Shown here piece by piece: positions 49,394-59,996 of a stretch of DNA of 64,000 bases. The first letter of the stretch is position 1. Each line of letters opens with the position of its first letter. The notes beneath the pieces are model-generated. The model made no database searches and was not told the origin of the DNA. It was given only the letters and a program-made list of their open reading frames with translations. Source of the DNA: Sphaerulina vaccinii (Eukaryota > Ascomycota > Dothideomycetes > Mycosphaerellales > Mycosphaerellaceae); the NCBI GenBank assembly GCA_022570795.1, contig JAKUDP010000006.1:248001-312000 (forward strand). The letters are read 5' to 3'. The position numbers and the translations under genes were made by a program.

Positions 49394-50078
49394 GCTTATG
49401 TTGTAATGGACACAGTTGCCACCAGTCCGAGTGTCTCTGTCATATATCCGGTAGTGATGTAAAGAGTAAAGAGTGATCGCCTCATCAGACGAATTTTCCT
49501 ATCACGAAAGCAACACGACGACGCGTTAAGCTCATAAGCTTTACAGAGAATGAGCCTCTTCAGGCATAGCGAAATTGTCCCAGCCATTTGTGTACCCGGA
49601 ACTGTGGAAGCCAGGATGTTGGAAGTCAATCTCAAATGAGGCGCATGGAGTGCCTCGTAGCAGGACCTGTCGTTATTGTGATATATCGAAAGCGTGTCCC
49701 TTGTAGTACGGACTTCAAATGTGTCGTTCGAGCTTGCGCTTCGTAGCTTTATCTCAATCCACGCTTGCAATCGTTACTCCTGAAGGTGCACCGACTAGTC
49801 ACTACGGCATGGGCCTTGTAGAGTCCAGCAACAGGCCAGGAGCCTCGTGACTAGCCTGAGCCTACTGTTAATATCATGTTTGCTGATGATCGTGGTTCGT
49901 GGCACCAGCCGATCAGGCTGCTAACTTCAGACTTGTTCTGTACTCCTGCTGTGAACTCGCTGACCTCGTGTCCCGGAGCGGAATGGCGAAGCAACGACTG
50001 CCAGCTCCAGTCGAGGACATCGAGACTGCTGAAGTTCAAGTTCATAGTCTCCAGCTCGTGGATCTAAGATTGAGCAGC
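49394..50078. other. spacer, nothing recognised
   Basis: 685 bp upstream of the Cys-pair gene up to the stop of the HCNGP gene. The frames here (for example 49396-49770 minus) have no domains or ATG support. Confidence 0.5.
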
Positions 50079-50974
50079 TCAGCCCTTCCTGTCGAACTTG
50101 CTTCTCTTGGTGCTGCCACCAGCCCCAGGAGTCCCACTCGCACTACTTCCGCCACTCTTAGTAGAAGCAGGCACAAAGTCCACCTTATCCCTCTCCTGCA
50201 CCCTCTTCCTCTCCCTCCTCTCATTCTGCTTCATCAAGCCCTCAACATAGCAATCCTCAGGCCACTTTACAGCAACATCATCCTCTTCACTCAAACTACT
50301 CCTATAACTATCCTCTTCGCTGATCCCCGCAAAGTCCATCAACTTCGGCAACAGGCTAGGATTCCTCAGACTCGCCGAACTCTGTAGCCGTTCGTTGAAG
50401 TGGATACCTTGCCGTTTGAGCTCGAGGAACCGGTCGAACTTCTTTGTTGTGGCAGCTAGTACTGCAGCCTCTTCGCTGTTTTGTGGCGGAAGTGATGGGG
50501 AGGAGGGGATGTCGAAGTTGGGGACTTTGGGCATGGTGAGTTCGCGGAGCCTTTGGCGTTCGAAAGTGTATGGGTCGAAGGGAAGTGTGTCCAGGTCTTC
50601 TAGGGGAGCAGCTGGGAAAGACGGACCTGCTGCTGGGCCTGGAGGTGGAGTGGGTATTGCTGAGGGACCTTGAAGCGCTGGTTGTGGTGTAGGAGCTGGT
50701 ATTTGAGGTGCTTCTTGAGACTGCTGGGGCGCATCTTCTGCCATGGTCAGCGCGATCCATACCACAACGTAACAGGGCTTACAGACCATCTCTCGAGCTT
50801 GTCAGAGAGGCTGGCGCATTCTGATCAGTCTTTGCTATCTAGCAGTCTCAATCGTTAGTAGGCATCCATGCTTTTCAGTCTTTCATGCTAGCAGTCGCCT
50901 ACCTTGGACGGCTTCCCCGGCTGGATTTCGTCTTCCTCCTCATCACTGCTGCCGTATGCAACGAGTGCGTTCAT
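50079..50974 (-). CDS. HCNGP/SAP30BP-like protein
   Basis: Three exons by my model: 50974-50903 (MNALVAYGSSDEEEDE...), 50838-50787 and 50737-50079, giving 260 residues. The first exon matches the family start (LVAYGSSDEE). Exon 3 carries the HCNGP core at about 120-200: FDIPSSPSLP, KKFDRFLELKRQGIHFNERL, SSASLRNPSLLPKLMDFAGI. Proteins of this family (SAP30BP in animals) bind splicing factors and transcription regulators in the nucleus. The second intron uses donor GTCTGT, which is weak; the phase fits (D|E|DAPQQ). If that is wrong, the product would start at the in-frame ATG at 50744. It is divergent from PRE4 across 191 bp. Confidence 0.75.
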
Positions 50975-51165
50975 ATGCGCTGAAGATGTTTGTGTTGAAT
51001 GTAAGAGCGTGTCGATTTTCGCATATGAAAGTCAGATTCGGCGTACTTTCCCTTTTTGTGAGCTCGACGTGACGCGACTTCCATCGCCGCCTGCAGCTCG
51101 AGACAGCTTGAACATCAACTCCAGACCTACACACAACTTCAACAACATCAACCTCCACCGACATC

Positions 51166-52033
51166 ATGAATCACCTTCCTCAAGGCTGGGGCAGAGTATG
51201 TCTCTATCTACTCATAACAACCACAGCAACTAATGATATTGAATCAGCCCCGCGACGACGTCTACGGCAGCTACAACTCCTCCTACCTCCCCCAATCGCA
51301 CGGCGGAACCCAACAACCCATCACCCATACGCAATCACCCATCGTGACCGGAACCTCCGTAATCGCCCTCAAATTCAAATCCGGCGTCGTGATCGCCGCA
51401 GACAACCTCGCCTCCTACGGCTCCCTCGCACGCTTCACAGACGTCCACCGCCTGAAACCCTTCAATCGAAAGACCGTAGTAGGTTTCGGCGGTGATGTCT
51501 CCGACATGCAATACCTCGACCGTCTCCTCCAGTCTCTGGACATCGAAGAGACGTATGGTACGGCATCGCACGAAGATGAAGGAGATGCGATCATGTCCGC
51601 GAAGAACTTACACACATATCTCGCTAAGGTCATGTACAAGCGACGTACAGATTTCAATCCTCTTTGGAATGCCCTCTTGGTCGCTGGTCTGGATGAGAAG
51701 AATAAGCCATTCCTCGCTTCTGCAGACCTTCTCGGAACCACTTTCTCAGCTCCTACATTGGCTACAGGGTTCGGTGCACATCTCGCTCAGCCGATTCTGA
51801 GACGGAGCGTGCCTGATGAGGCTGCTTCACAGAAGCTGGAGAGAGCGGATGCTGTCAAGGCAATCAAGGATTGCATGAAAGTGCTGTTCTACAGAGATGC
51901 GAGATCGATGCCGGAGTACAGTATTGCGGTGATCGACGAGAAGGGTGTGGAGCTGCACCAGGACGAGAAGTTGGAAGATCAGAGCTGGGACTTTGCTGAC
52001 CGGATCAGAGGGTATGGTACGCAGACTGTTTGA
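51166..52033 (+). CDS. PRE4: 20S proteasome subunit beta type-7 (Pre4/PSMB4)
   Basis: Exon 1 is 51166-51195 (MNHLPQGWGR) and exon 2 is 51248-52033. The 52-bp intron has donor GTATGT, branch CTAAT and acceptor TCAG. The product is 271 residues. It has the beta7 features: the propeptide-like N-terminal tail with HTQSPIVTGTSVIALKFKSG, then VVIAADNLASYGSLARFTDV, VGFGGDVSDMQYL, TYLAKVMYKRRTDFNPLWNA and LATGFGAHLAQPILR. Beta7 is a non-catalytic ring subunit whose C-terminus helps join the two half-proteasomes. Its pair in this window, PRE1, is 39 kb away. It shares a 191-bp intergenic region with the HCNGP gene. No clear Rpn4-type proteasome element was found by eye. Confidence 0.93.
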
Positions 52034-52365
52034 GCGTGGATGTCTGAGCGATGAGAACGACTGTGCCTGCGAGTGATACGAGCAAGGCAAACGCGGGCAA
52101 GATGCGAGACGGAGAAAGATGCGACGATCCAGTGGGGAGATCAGCTACAAGAGCTGAAGATACTGGCTTTGTATACTATACAATGCATCTCAGCATCAGC
52201 GATGCTATAATGCGAACATTATGATATGATTACAATCAGAGCGATTCCTCGTCAGCACCCGTACAACATCTTACAATCTTCTCTCCACGCCGCTGACCAC
52301 TACGCTCCTCAATTCAAGTAGCATACCCTCATTTCCCTTCTTTCGCTCTCGGAGGAAAGCCCTCC
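52034..52365. other. convergent 3' spacer
   Basis: 332 bp between PRE4 and the end of the glycosylase gene; no feature recognised. Confidence 0.5.
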
Positions 52366-55300
52366 TCAAACCAACCCATCGCTATCAATCACAGGCCCAG
52401 TTCTCGTCACCTTCTTCTTCCTTGCCACTGGGGCCTTCTTCTTCTGTACAACAGGCGAGCTCTTCACCTCATCAATCTCCACAGAAGGCGATCTAGTCCT
52501 CTTCGTTGCTCTAGTGGCTCTACCAACATTGGCTGGCTTTCCTGGCAACCGGGTGACTTGAACCTGAGCTGCTCTCGTTGCTCGAACCTTTGGCTTTGGC
52601 TTTGCTTTTGCTCTTGCAGGCACTTCGATGATATCGTCATCATCTGCCTCTTCTTGTGTAGGCTGAGAGGGTTTGAGCGCCCAGTCAGAGCCAACATCAG
52701 CGTCCGGAATGCCGATATCCGCGAAACTGGCGTCGACCACCAAAGCAGGTGGAGACTTAGTCTCGGCTTCGCCTCGAACAGCTTTCTCCGGACTACTAAC
52801 ATCCTGTCCAGCAGCCTGCGCCGCGAACTTGGCTTCCATAACATCATTGAAATCCATATCTCCATCCTTCGCTTTCGAGATTTCTTCTTCTGTTGCAGGA
52901 CGTTTTGAGCCGGTGAGGGGATCCCAGATGATGCCTTCCTTGAGCCACATCCACCTCAGACAGGCTCGGAGTTCCTTGTCGCCTGGGAGAACGCGTTTCC
53001 ATTCAGGTTCGAAATCTGGAGTGCTAGAGTTTGTACCTAAGTAGTCGGTAGCTACGCCGCGGAGGACATCTCGACAGAATATGCGCCAGGAATCATAGGC
53101 GTAGGCGCCGCAGCCGGGGATATGTGCGATTTCGAGTGCACCAGCACAGTCGTCTGCGTCTTCTTCGATGATCTGGGTAGGTTTGTATTGCTTCCCATCG
53201 CCTTTATTCGGATAATGCAGTGTTCTATACCGCTTCCCAGCAACAGGAGGTTCAGCTTCCCAAGCAGCTGCAAGACTCTTCAATCTCTTAGTTCGTTGAG
53301 TTTGCAAACCAAGATGCTTGATCATATCAAACAGCTCATCATAATCCGCATTCGCAAGTTCTGCGGGCGTGGACCATTTCGCTCGGATCTTCCAGAAAGT
53401 AGGAGCCGCTTGTCTACCGGTAGTCTTGTTCAAGAAGACTGTGGCGATTATGAGCCAGAAAGGTTCGTAACATGTTCGTTCTTGTATGATGCCGAAGATT
53501 GGACTGTCAAGTGGTGGGCAGGGATTTGCTGATTCTCCTGCGGGCACTTTACGGCGCATGCCAGCTGTGGTGTTGTAGAGATCTACTCGGTCTGTTATGA
53601 AGTGTTCGCTGATTGTGCCGGTCTTCTTCGCTGGAGACTTCTTCTGTGAGACCGGCTGAGGCGTGCTTGCCACAGCGTTTCCATTAGTGCTTGGTTGATC
53701 ATGACGCTGTGGCTTATCTGATGCCGCAGGTTCCGCTAGAGAGGCCTTTTGCCTGGAGGGAGTCGAAAAGTGAGTGCTGGTATTGCCAGTCATCTTGCGT
53801 TTCTTGGCGGATGTTGTTTGTGGTGTGCTCATAGCCTGAGCCATGGCTGCTAGCAGTTCTGGCGGCATACCTGATGCTATGGTCGTTCCATTGCGCACCT
53901 CTCGCAATGCCTTTGGCGTTGTCATCTTAACGTCGATGTCCATATCATCACCATCCTCGTCTTCACTGCTTTCGTCGTCTGTGTCGTCTAGCTTTGGCTT
54001 GGGCGGTGGTGCGCTGGAGGCCTTGCGCACTGGTGTAGAGACATGAACGTTTGGCTGGGGTTCAACATCAGGTGGAGCTCGTTTCACACTGTCTGATAGC
54101 GCAGTGCCGCCAGGTTGGGTTGCAATCTTGCGCTCGATATGAACCTGAGGATGTACAACATATGAGTCCTCGTCTTCAGGTAGTGGCCGAGTATCCGCGA
54201 ACACGCTGTTGGAGACACTATCAATCAGGCTAGCGGCCTCTTGCGAGTCGATCTCTGTGAAGACCGGAGCATGGTCTGCCAAAGACTGTAGTCCGTTGTT
54301 CTCATTGCTGACTTGCGCTGGCGGATCTGGAGAATGGCCAGACTTTGTCCCACCAAGATCCTGACTGCGATCCTGATTCGTTCTTGTTTTCTTGATGATG
54401 ACGTTAGCTGTTGCTGACGAATGGGAGGACGGTCTTCGTGTACCTGCAGCTTGTTGCCGTTGCGAGGCCGTCAGCTGCGTCTGAGATGTCTCTTCTGCGG
54501 ACTGCACGACTGTCGTTGGCTCTTCTTCATCTCCTTCGCTTGCCACAGCATGAGCATCGTCGGTTTTCTCCTCGACATCGGCTACAGAAGCTGAATCAGA
54601 TGACTCCTCCTCGTCGTCATCTGAGTCTGCATCGTTCAGGTCCTTGGCCGCCGCAGTGTTGGAGCCGGAACCCATCAGCTCATGGCCGTCATCGCGCTCC
54701 TCAATGTCGAGACCTTCATCGTCCACGTTATCGTTGTTGATCTGCTCATTGTCGCTGCCCTCATCAGCGGAGGCTACCTCGTCCATCTCTTCATCACGCG
54801 GCTCCTCGGCATCGAGGTCCTTCTCGCCTGCCATATCCGCATCCTCTTTAATGTCATCATCCTCGTTCTGATTATCAACTTCCATCTCGTCGGCATTATC
54901 TGGTATCTCTTCATCATCTGCGTCCAGCTCTACCCCATCAGCTGTGTCTACTATTTCTTCGTTATCAGACGTAGCATTATCAGCGACAGAGGCAGAGATG
55001 GAGACAGCTGGTGCCAGAACTATCTCGCCGTCTTCGTTGAGGATGAAGTCTGGAGCATCATCGGCTTCTTCCTGCAACGCGTTCGACTCTTCGGCTCCGC
55101 CAGTCTCATTCTCGTCACTGCTCTCCAAATCCGATTCATGGTCTGACACTGCCTGATCCAGATCGTCTGCTTCTGTCACTTCGTGAACTGATGGTGATTC
55201 CTGGTCAGCTACTGCCTCGTTTTCAGATACATCGCTGCCACTACCGCTGCTCCCTTCTTCGCTCTCATCGACGATAGCGTCCGTGCTGAGCTTAGCCACA

Positions 55301-57546
55301 AGGCCTTCAGATGTGGGATCCTTAGCAGTCGCGCTCAGTAGTGGCTTGTCGTCGTCAGAGTCATCTTCTGCATCTGACGCGTTGTCCTCCGATGCATCAC
55401 TGCTGGTCCGGGGGTCATCCTGCTGTGGCACTAGCACTTCTGTATCGGCTGCTGGCTCTGACTGCGCAGGAGTCCCAAGCCCATCCTCTGAGTCTTCTTC
55501 AGAAGATGAAGAAGACGCTGCAGGAGACCGGACATCGGCGGACACAGCTGGATCAGCGTGGGGTGCGTGTTCGCGTGTGTCAATCATTTCTGCATCCCCG
55601 CCTGCTACATCAGAGCTTGCAGATATAGCATCACTGTCTTCTTTGTCGCTGACTTCTGCTAAGAGAGCGCTCTTGGCGACGTAGGGGCTCAGATCTACCT
55701 CCACGCCTCGATCGTCACCGTCCTCATCTGAGCTGTCTTCGGTCGTCGCGACATTATCCTGGGCGGCTGATAACGGAGCTGGCGATACAGCTTGGGCTTG
55801 TATCACAGGTTCAGGTTCATCCTCGTCCGAAGATTCTTCGGCAGATGACGATGCTGAGGAAGAGTCTTCCGCAGACGCATCTGAAAGGTCTTTGAGCACA
55901 GCTACAGTGGTTCCGTGCAAGGCTGCGTCAATTTCTATGTCATCGGGCATGTCTTGATCACTCTCAGCTGCCACTGGAGCTTTGGGCGAAGCAGGATGAG
56001 CGTCGACTTCTTGCGCTGCCTCCACATCTTCATCTGAGCTTGATGGAACAGAGGCTGACTTGGCGACATCGGGTCCCTTTGGCATTCGATCTGCAAAGCT
56101 CTCTGCAATAGATCCTCGCATCGGCGGCTTCGGCGCAGGCTCGTCGTCAGAATCACTCTCGCTACTGCTACTGCTTTCGTCGCTGCTGTCTTCACCTTCG
56201 CCTCTCTTGAGCGCAGCAGCCAGACGCTGAAACTTGGCTTGGGTGTCTACTAGGGAACCACTTGTGGCGCTCGTAGTGGGCACATTTGATGTTCTGCATT
56301 CCTGCAAAGGCTTCAGTGTACCTCGCCCAGTGATTCGGGAAGAGGCCGGCGGATGCTCTCGAGTTGACTGCGAATCAGGGCGCGGCGACCGGAGTGATGT
56401 GGCAGGCGGTTGCCGAGGCGACTCCTGACGGGCGGTGGCATCGGGTGCTCCTGAAGACGATGGCTCTGATGGTACGCGAGCTCCTGCCAGATTTGCCGAA
56501 GTCTCAGCAGGGAGTGAAGGCACATCATCAGTATCACTTTCGTCGCCTTCATCGCTGTCGCTCTCGGAGCTGCTTAAGCTGTTGCCGGGACCGTCCTTGG
56601 TCTCTTCATCGCGATCCTCTGTCTTCTTGACTGCACAGGCTTCTGTATCTGCTGCGGCTGCGGTTTCTTCCTCGCTGTCGTCGCTGCTATCGCTCTGTGA
56701 GCTACTTGAGCTAGCACTGAGAACCGTATAAGCCACGCGATTGAAATCTTCCGCGCGTTCAAGTCCCAAAGTCATACTGGGCTGACCAATATACCGTTCC
56801 TCCAGCTGATGCCGTTGCTCAGGCGTGACCAGTTCCCAGGCAACTCCGCTCCGCTCGAGGTATCGCGCAGCGCTCAGCTCAATCCCGTCCCAATCCATGC
56901 GGAAGTCTTCAGAAGCTACTCCATTCGAGACTTTCGACGTTGCCTTTGCCGTGGCTTTCTTGACATTCTGCTGCCTAAGTAACTTTCCAACAAGGTGAGC
57001 AGACGACTTGTCAGAAGCTTCACGCTGGCCGGATTCAGCATCTTTGTCATCGGGCGTAGCAGCTTCTCTCGCTTTCTTGAGCCTCTTTTTGAGTCTCTCC
57101 TTCTGGCCCATCGATAGACCTGCATAGATGTTTTGAGCTTCGGATTCGGGTTTTACAAGAGGTGAGCTTGCTGGCAGGGGTTTCTTCGCATTGCTCGACT
57201 TGGTCTTCAGTTGGGGATGCCGTTCATCATGCGGAGTTGAAGCCGGCTTTTGCTTAATAGGTTCAGCAGTAGTTTGCTGCGCCGGAATACGTTGCGCATC
57301 AGTGGCAGCCCCGCTATTCCTTCTTGGCTTCTTCTTTTTCGTAGCCGTCTTCTGCTTGGAAGTCTTGGGCTGAGATGACTTCGCCGAGTCAAGAAGAGCG
57401 GGTGATGGGGCTTCTTCTACTGGCGCTGCAGATGCGCCTTTCAGCTTTGACTTTGAAGGCCTCTTCTTGCGTTTCTTGATCCTATCCAAGCTCTGTGGCA
57501 GTCCACTCGAGCTGAATGAACGCTTTCTCGGATTGTTCATATCCAT
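52366..57546 (-). CDS. MBD4-like HhH-GPD DNA glycosylase with very long acidic N-terminal region
   Basis: 1726 residues in one exon, ATG at 57546. The N-terminus is basic (RKRSFSS, RIKKRKKRPSKSKLKG) with a helical KERLKKRLKKAREA motif near 150-165. A small conserved-looking unit, WDGIELSAARYLERSGVAWE, then LVTPEQRHQLEERYIG, lies near 220-260. A Ser/Asp/Glu-rich disordered stretch covers roughly 280-1250. The enzyme domain is C-terminal (about 1310-1590): GIIQERTCYEPFWLIIATVF, FLNKTTGRQAAPTFWKIRAK and IPGCGAYAYDSWRIFCRD, with Asp1485 in the place of the MBD4 catalytic aspartate. This family removes thymine or uracil opposite guanine (T:G, U:G), the products of cytosine deamination, in base-excision repair. 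No methyl-CpG-binding domain is seen. Whether one gene or two fused genes is discussed in the findings; the frame is continuous. Confidence 0.82.
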   Translation of the reverse strand: MDMNNPRKRSFSSSGLPQSLDRIKKRKKRPSKSKLKGASAAPVEEAPSPALLDSAKSSQPKTSKQKTATKKKKPRRNSGAATDAQRIPAQQTTAEPIKQKPASTPHDERHPQLKTKSSNAKKPLPASSPLVKPESEAQNIYAGLSMGQKERLKKRLKKAREAATPDDKDAESGQREASDKSSAHLVGKLLRQQNVKKATAKATSKVSNGVASEDFRMDWDGIELSAARYLERSGVAWELVTPEQRHQLEERYIGQPSMTLGLERAEDFNRVAYTVLSASSSSSQSDSSDDSEEETAAAADTEACAVKKTEDRDEETKDGPGNSLSSSESDSDEGDESDTDDVPSLPAETSANLAGARVPSEPSSSGAPDATARQESPRQPPATSLRSPRPDSQSTREHPPASSRITGRGTLKPLQECRTSNVPTTSATSGSLVDTQAKFQRLAAALKRGEGEDSSDESSSSSESDSDDEPAPKPPMRGSIAESFADRMPKGPDVAKSASVPSSSDEDVEAAQEVDAHPASPKAPVAAESDQDMPDDIEIDAALHGTTVAVLKDLSDASAEDSSSASSSAEESSDEDEPEPVIQAQAVSPAPLSAAQDNVATTEDSSDEDGDDRGVEVDLSPYVAKSALLAEVSDKEDSDAISASSDVAGGDAEMIDTREHAPHADPAVSADVRSPAASSSSSEEDSEDGLGTPAQSEPAADTEVLVPQQDDPRTSSDASEDNASDAEDDSDDDKPLLSATAKDPTSEGLVAKLSTDAIVDESEEGSSGSGSDVSENEAVADQESPSVHEVTEADDLDQAVSDHESDLESSDENETGGAEESNALQEEADDAPDFILNEDGEIVLAPAVSISASVADNATSDNEEIVDTADGVELDADDEEIPDNADEMEVDNQNEDDDIKEDADMAGEKDLDAEEPRDEEMDEVASADEGSDNEQINNDNVDDEGLDIEERDDGHELMGSGSNTAAAKDLNDADSDDDEEESSDSASVADVEEKTDDAHAVASEGDEEEPTTVVQSAEETSQTQLTASQRQQAAGTRRPSSHSSATANVIIKKTRTNQDRSQDLGGTKSGHSPDPPAQVSNENNGLQSLADHAPVFTEIDSQEAASLIDSVSNSVFADTRPLPEDEDSYVVHPQVHIERKIATQPGGTALSDSVKRAPPDVEPQPNVHVSTPVRKASSAPPPKPKLDDTDDESSEDEDGDDMDIDVKMTTPKALREVRNGTTIASGMPPELLAAMAQAMSTPQTTSAKKRKMTGNTSTHFSTPSRQKASLAEPAASDKPQRHDQPSTNGNAVASTPQPVSQKKSPAKKTGTISEHFITDRVDLYNTTAGMRRKVPAGESANPCPPLDSPIFGIIQERTCYEPFWLIIATVFLNKTTGRQAAPTFWKIRAKWSTPAELANADYDELFDMIKHLGLQTQRTKRLKSLAAAWEAEPPVAGKRYRTLHYPNKGDGKQYKPTQIIEEDADDCAGALEIAHIPGCGAYAYDSWRIFCRDVLRGVATDYLGTNSSTPDFEPEWKRVLPGDKELRACLRWMWLKEGIIWDPLTGSKRPATEEEISKAKDGDMDFNDVMEAKFAAQAAGQDVSSPEKAVRGEAETKSPPALVVDASFADIGIPDADVGSDWALKPSQPTQEEADDDDIIEVPARAKAKPKPKVRATRAAQVQVTRLPGKPANVGRATRATKRTRSPSVEIDEVKSSPVVQKKKAPVARKKKVTRTGPVIDSDGLV

Positions 57547-58058
57547 ATCGGGTGCTGGTGGCGTGGCCCTTGCCGGTGTAATTTCAATGTCGCATCTGTA
57601 TTCTCAACAACACCTCATCGCGAAACAACAAACTCACTATCGTACATGCGCCAAAGAAAGGTCCAAGCTGGAACAGAGAGCAAAAGAGTGTGTTTGTTAT
57701 TGCGAGCAGGTTCGTTCTTCGTTCTCGAAGTCGGGAGGTCGTCTCCATGATCGACCGGCAGCTAGGCGCCGAAAGTTTAATAGCGTGACAGGGCTCAGGG
57801 TAAATTGCGACTGGTATGAAATGAAAATACAGATGGCTACGATGTCTCCGAAAAGGCGATCCGCTGTCAACGGGCTCCGTCTGCGAATTCATTTCCATAG
57901 CCAACCAAAGATCCGGGAGACATCGAGGATGAATTGGAGAGTATCTCTGAATTCGCAATTGTGAACGATCGAGGCCTGTTACTGAGCTCAATATCGCAGC
58001 AGGCGAGAGTGCAGCGGGATATCATCCATTCATTACTATTCATCTAGTCGTATCTACC
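57547..58058. other. spacer, nothing recognised
   Basis: 512 bp: the promoter of the glycosylase gene and the 3' flank of the next minus-strand gene. Frames on both strands lack domains. Confidence 0.5.
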
Positions 58059-59996
58059 TTACGTCTTCCTATTCCAATCCCTCGGATCACCCTGGTCTTT
58101 GGTGTACAGCTGACTCCTCCTCAACCCAGCCTTCTCAATCATTCCTCCCCAGGTAGTCTGTCCACTGACTCTCGTCATACGATCGTTGCCACCACTCCAG
58201 TTCGGGAATAGTCCTGTCAACATCGATTTGCCCTTCGCGTAAGCTGGGCTAGGAGGCTGCAAGTTCGGACTCCTCAAGAATGGCATCCCGGTATCTGCGA
58301 ATGTCGAAGTGTGACCAACAGGCGCGACATACGACTTATGCGCATCTGAAGATTGCGGAGTTGGATATGGCTTATGCGCATCTGATGATTGAGGCGTTGG
58401 GTAAGGCTGGGCTGCCATCGGTGGGTAGGTGACTTGTGGCTGTGTCCTGGTGCTGTCGCGGTCATGTTGAGGTTGCGAAGGATAATTGGATGGAGTGTAA
58501 GGCGATCTCAGACTAGCACCGATGTTCGCAACGTTACTGTTCCTGCCATTTCTGGTCGGTGTAGAGAAATCAGGCTCGTCATCGTCGATTGGTGTTGTGT
58601 CGCGTGAGTGCGTCGTCTGCCAGGACCTGGAGCTTGAGTCGGTGTTGTTGTGGTTGATCTGGGCGAAATGAGGCTTGTAAGTTTGAGACGGCAGAGTTCC
58701 AGCCGTGCTTGGATTTTGGCTTGGAGTGTCCATGGCCACTTTGATTGTCTCTGTGCTTTCTTGGCGACCGAGATCTGGTCTGTCGGGGTCTACAAGGCGT
58801 GCTGTAGGAGCTTGCTGACTCTGTCGACGAAGAGAGTGCATGCTTCGTTGCTTCTTCAGACCACGGACAGGGCTGATGTTGAAAGACTCGAAGGACAGCG
58901 TGCCACGTTTCAGATGTCCTGGCAGTGGAGCTTGAGTTGGTTTTGGTGTGGCGACCTGGTTGACGAACGGCGAGTGGGAGAACCAGCCTTTAGCTTGCGG
59001 TGTTGGATTTGCTGGACGTTGTGCAGGTGATGCCACGTTGACAATGTAGCCAGACAGCCCACCATGAACATCTCTGGTCTTCTGCTCAGGTGGCGTACGG
59101 TTGGCAAAGTCGGTACGATGGCCCAGGCTGATGTCCACAGTAGGCTCAGAGATCGACCTGCCGTGCACTGTCGGTCGGCGCGAAGTACCATGCGGACCAA
59201 GGTCAGTCAAGGTGTCCTTGGAGTAGTGCTTCTTCTCGCTGATTTCGCCACCTTGCTTCTGCTTTCGGCGACGTAGGCAGAAGATCAGAGCGGCAAGCAG
59301 TAGCATACCGATGATGATCCCAGGAATGAAGCCGGCTGCGAAGGACTTCCCAGAGAAGTCATCCGAGCTGTCTGTCTGCTCGTTCAACGTCGCTGATGTA
59401 GATGCAGCTTCTGGGGGCGAAGTTGTGGATGCAGAAGGAGTGTTGGTAGAACTCGCAGTGCTGTATCCTGATGGAGTCGCAGTCTTAGCCGCGGATGATG
59501 TGGCACTACTTGAGGCCGCAGATGAGCTCGAGGCGGCCTCACTTTCCGTCAGTGCTACGCACAGTGTGCCCGAGCACTTGAAGCCCATCGGGCAGCAAGC
59601 ATCACCACAAGTGTCCAGCTTCGCAACAGGCTGCGAGTGAAGCTGACTCTGTGGATTGCTTGTAGCATTCTGATATGTCTGATCACAAGACACAGGCGAT
59701 ATCGTGGAGCAGTCCTGACCAGCAGGACAACATAATGCGGCAGTGATCATTGAGGTCGTGTTGAGCGAAAGGCATACTGTACTTGATCCGCAGCAGAAAT
59801 CTGAAGGAAAGCCACTGCCGCATTGTGAAAGATCCGAGTCGCCACCGCAAGTGTTCGCTGCTCGCTTCGTGAGAGTAAAGTCTTCCGGTACCCAGTATGA
59901 AGCATCGTTCTCCAGTTCCTTCGGAATCCATAGAGCTCGTGCAGATGCTACGCGTAGAATGCAGGGAAGCGCAAGAAGAGTCGTGAAAGCCAACAT
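58059..59996 (-). CDS. Cys-rich single-pass membrane protein (fungal surface type), unknown
   Basis: The frame is open from 60050 but the first ATG is at 59996, giving 645 residues and a proper signal peptide (MLAFTTLLALPCILRVASA). The ectodomain (about 48-155) has many cysteines in order: TCGGDSDLSQCGSGFPSDF, CCGSSTVC, ALCCPAGQDC, DTCGDACCPMGFKCSGTLC. A Ser/Ala/Thr-rich linker (155-210) follows. A membrane helix (about 219-240, GFIPGIIIGMLLLAALIF) precedes CLRRRKQKQ. The long cytosolic tail is polar and contains a 12-residue direct repeat (PYPTPQSSDAHK twice). The architecture is that of surface sensors or wall-anchored proteins of Pezizomycotina; ligand and pathway unknown. Confidence 0.78.
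   Translation of the reverse strand: MLAFTTLLALPCILRVASARALWIPKELENDASYWVPEDFTLTKRAANTCGGDSDLSQCGSGFPSDFCCGSSTVCLSLNTTSMITAALCCPAGQDCSTISPVSCDQTYQNATSNPQSQLHSQPVAKLDTCGDACCPMGFKCSGTLCVALTESEAASSSSAASSSATSSAAKTATPSGYSTASSTNTPSASTTSPPEAASTSATLNEQTDSSDDFSGKSFAAGFIPGIIIGMLLLAALIFCLRRRKQKQGGEISEKKHYSKDTLTDLGPHGTSRRPTVHGRSISEPTVDISLGHRTDFANRTPPEQKTRDVHGGLSGYIVNVASPAQRPANPTPQAKGWFSHSPFVNQVATPKPTQAPLPGHLKRGTLSFESFNISPVRGLKKQRSMHSLRRQSQQAPTARLVDPDRPDLGRQESTETIKVAMDTPSQNPSTAGTLPSQTYKPHFAQINHNNTDSSSRSWQTTHSRDTTPIDDDEPDFSTPTRNGRNSNVANIGASLRSPYTPSNYPSQPQHDRDSTRTQPQVTYPPMAAQPYPTPQSSDAHKPYPTPQSSDAHKSYVAPVGHTSTFADTGMPFLRSPNLQPPSPAYAKGKSMLTGLFPNWSGGNDRMTRVSGQTTWGGMIEKAGLRRSQLYTKDQGDPRDWNRKT

Noticed and set aside
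54682..55146. Long plus-strand frames antisense to the acidic part of the glycosylase gene (also 55283-55684 and 56364-56731)
   Set aside because: They mirror GAT/GAA/TCT codon runs of the real gene and have simple-composition products.
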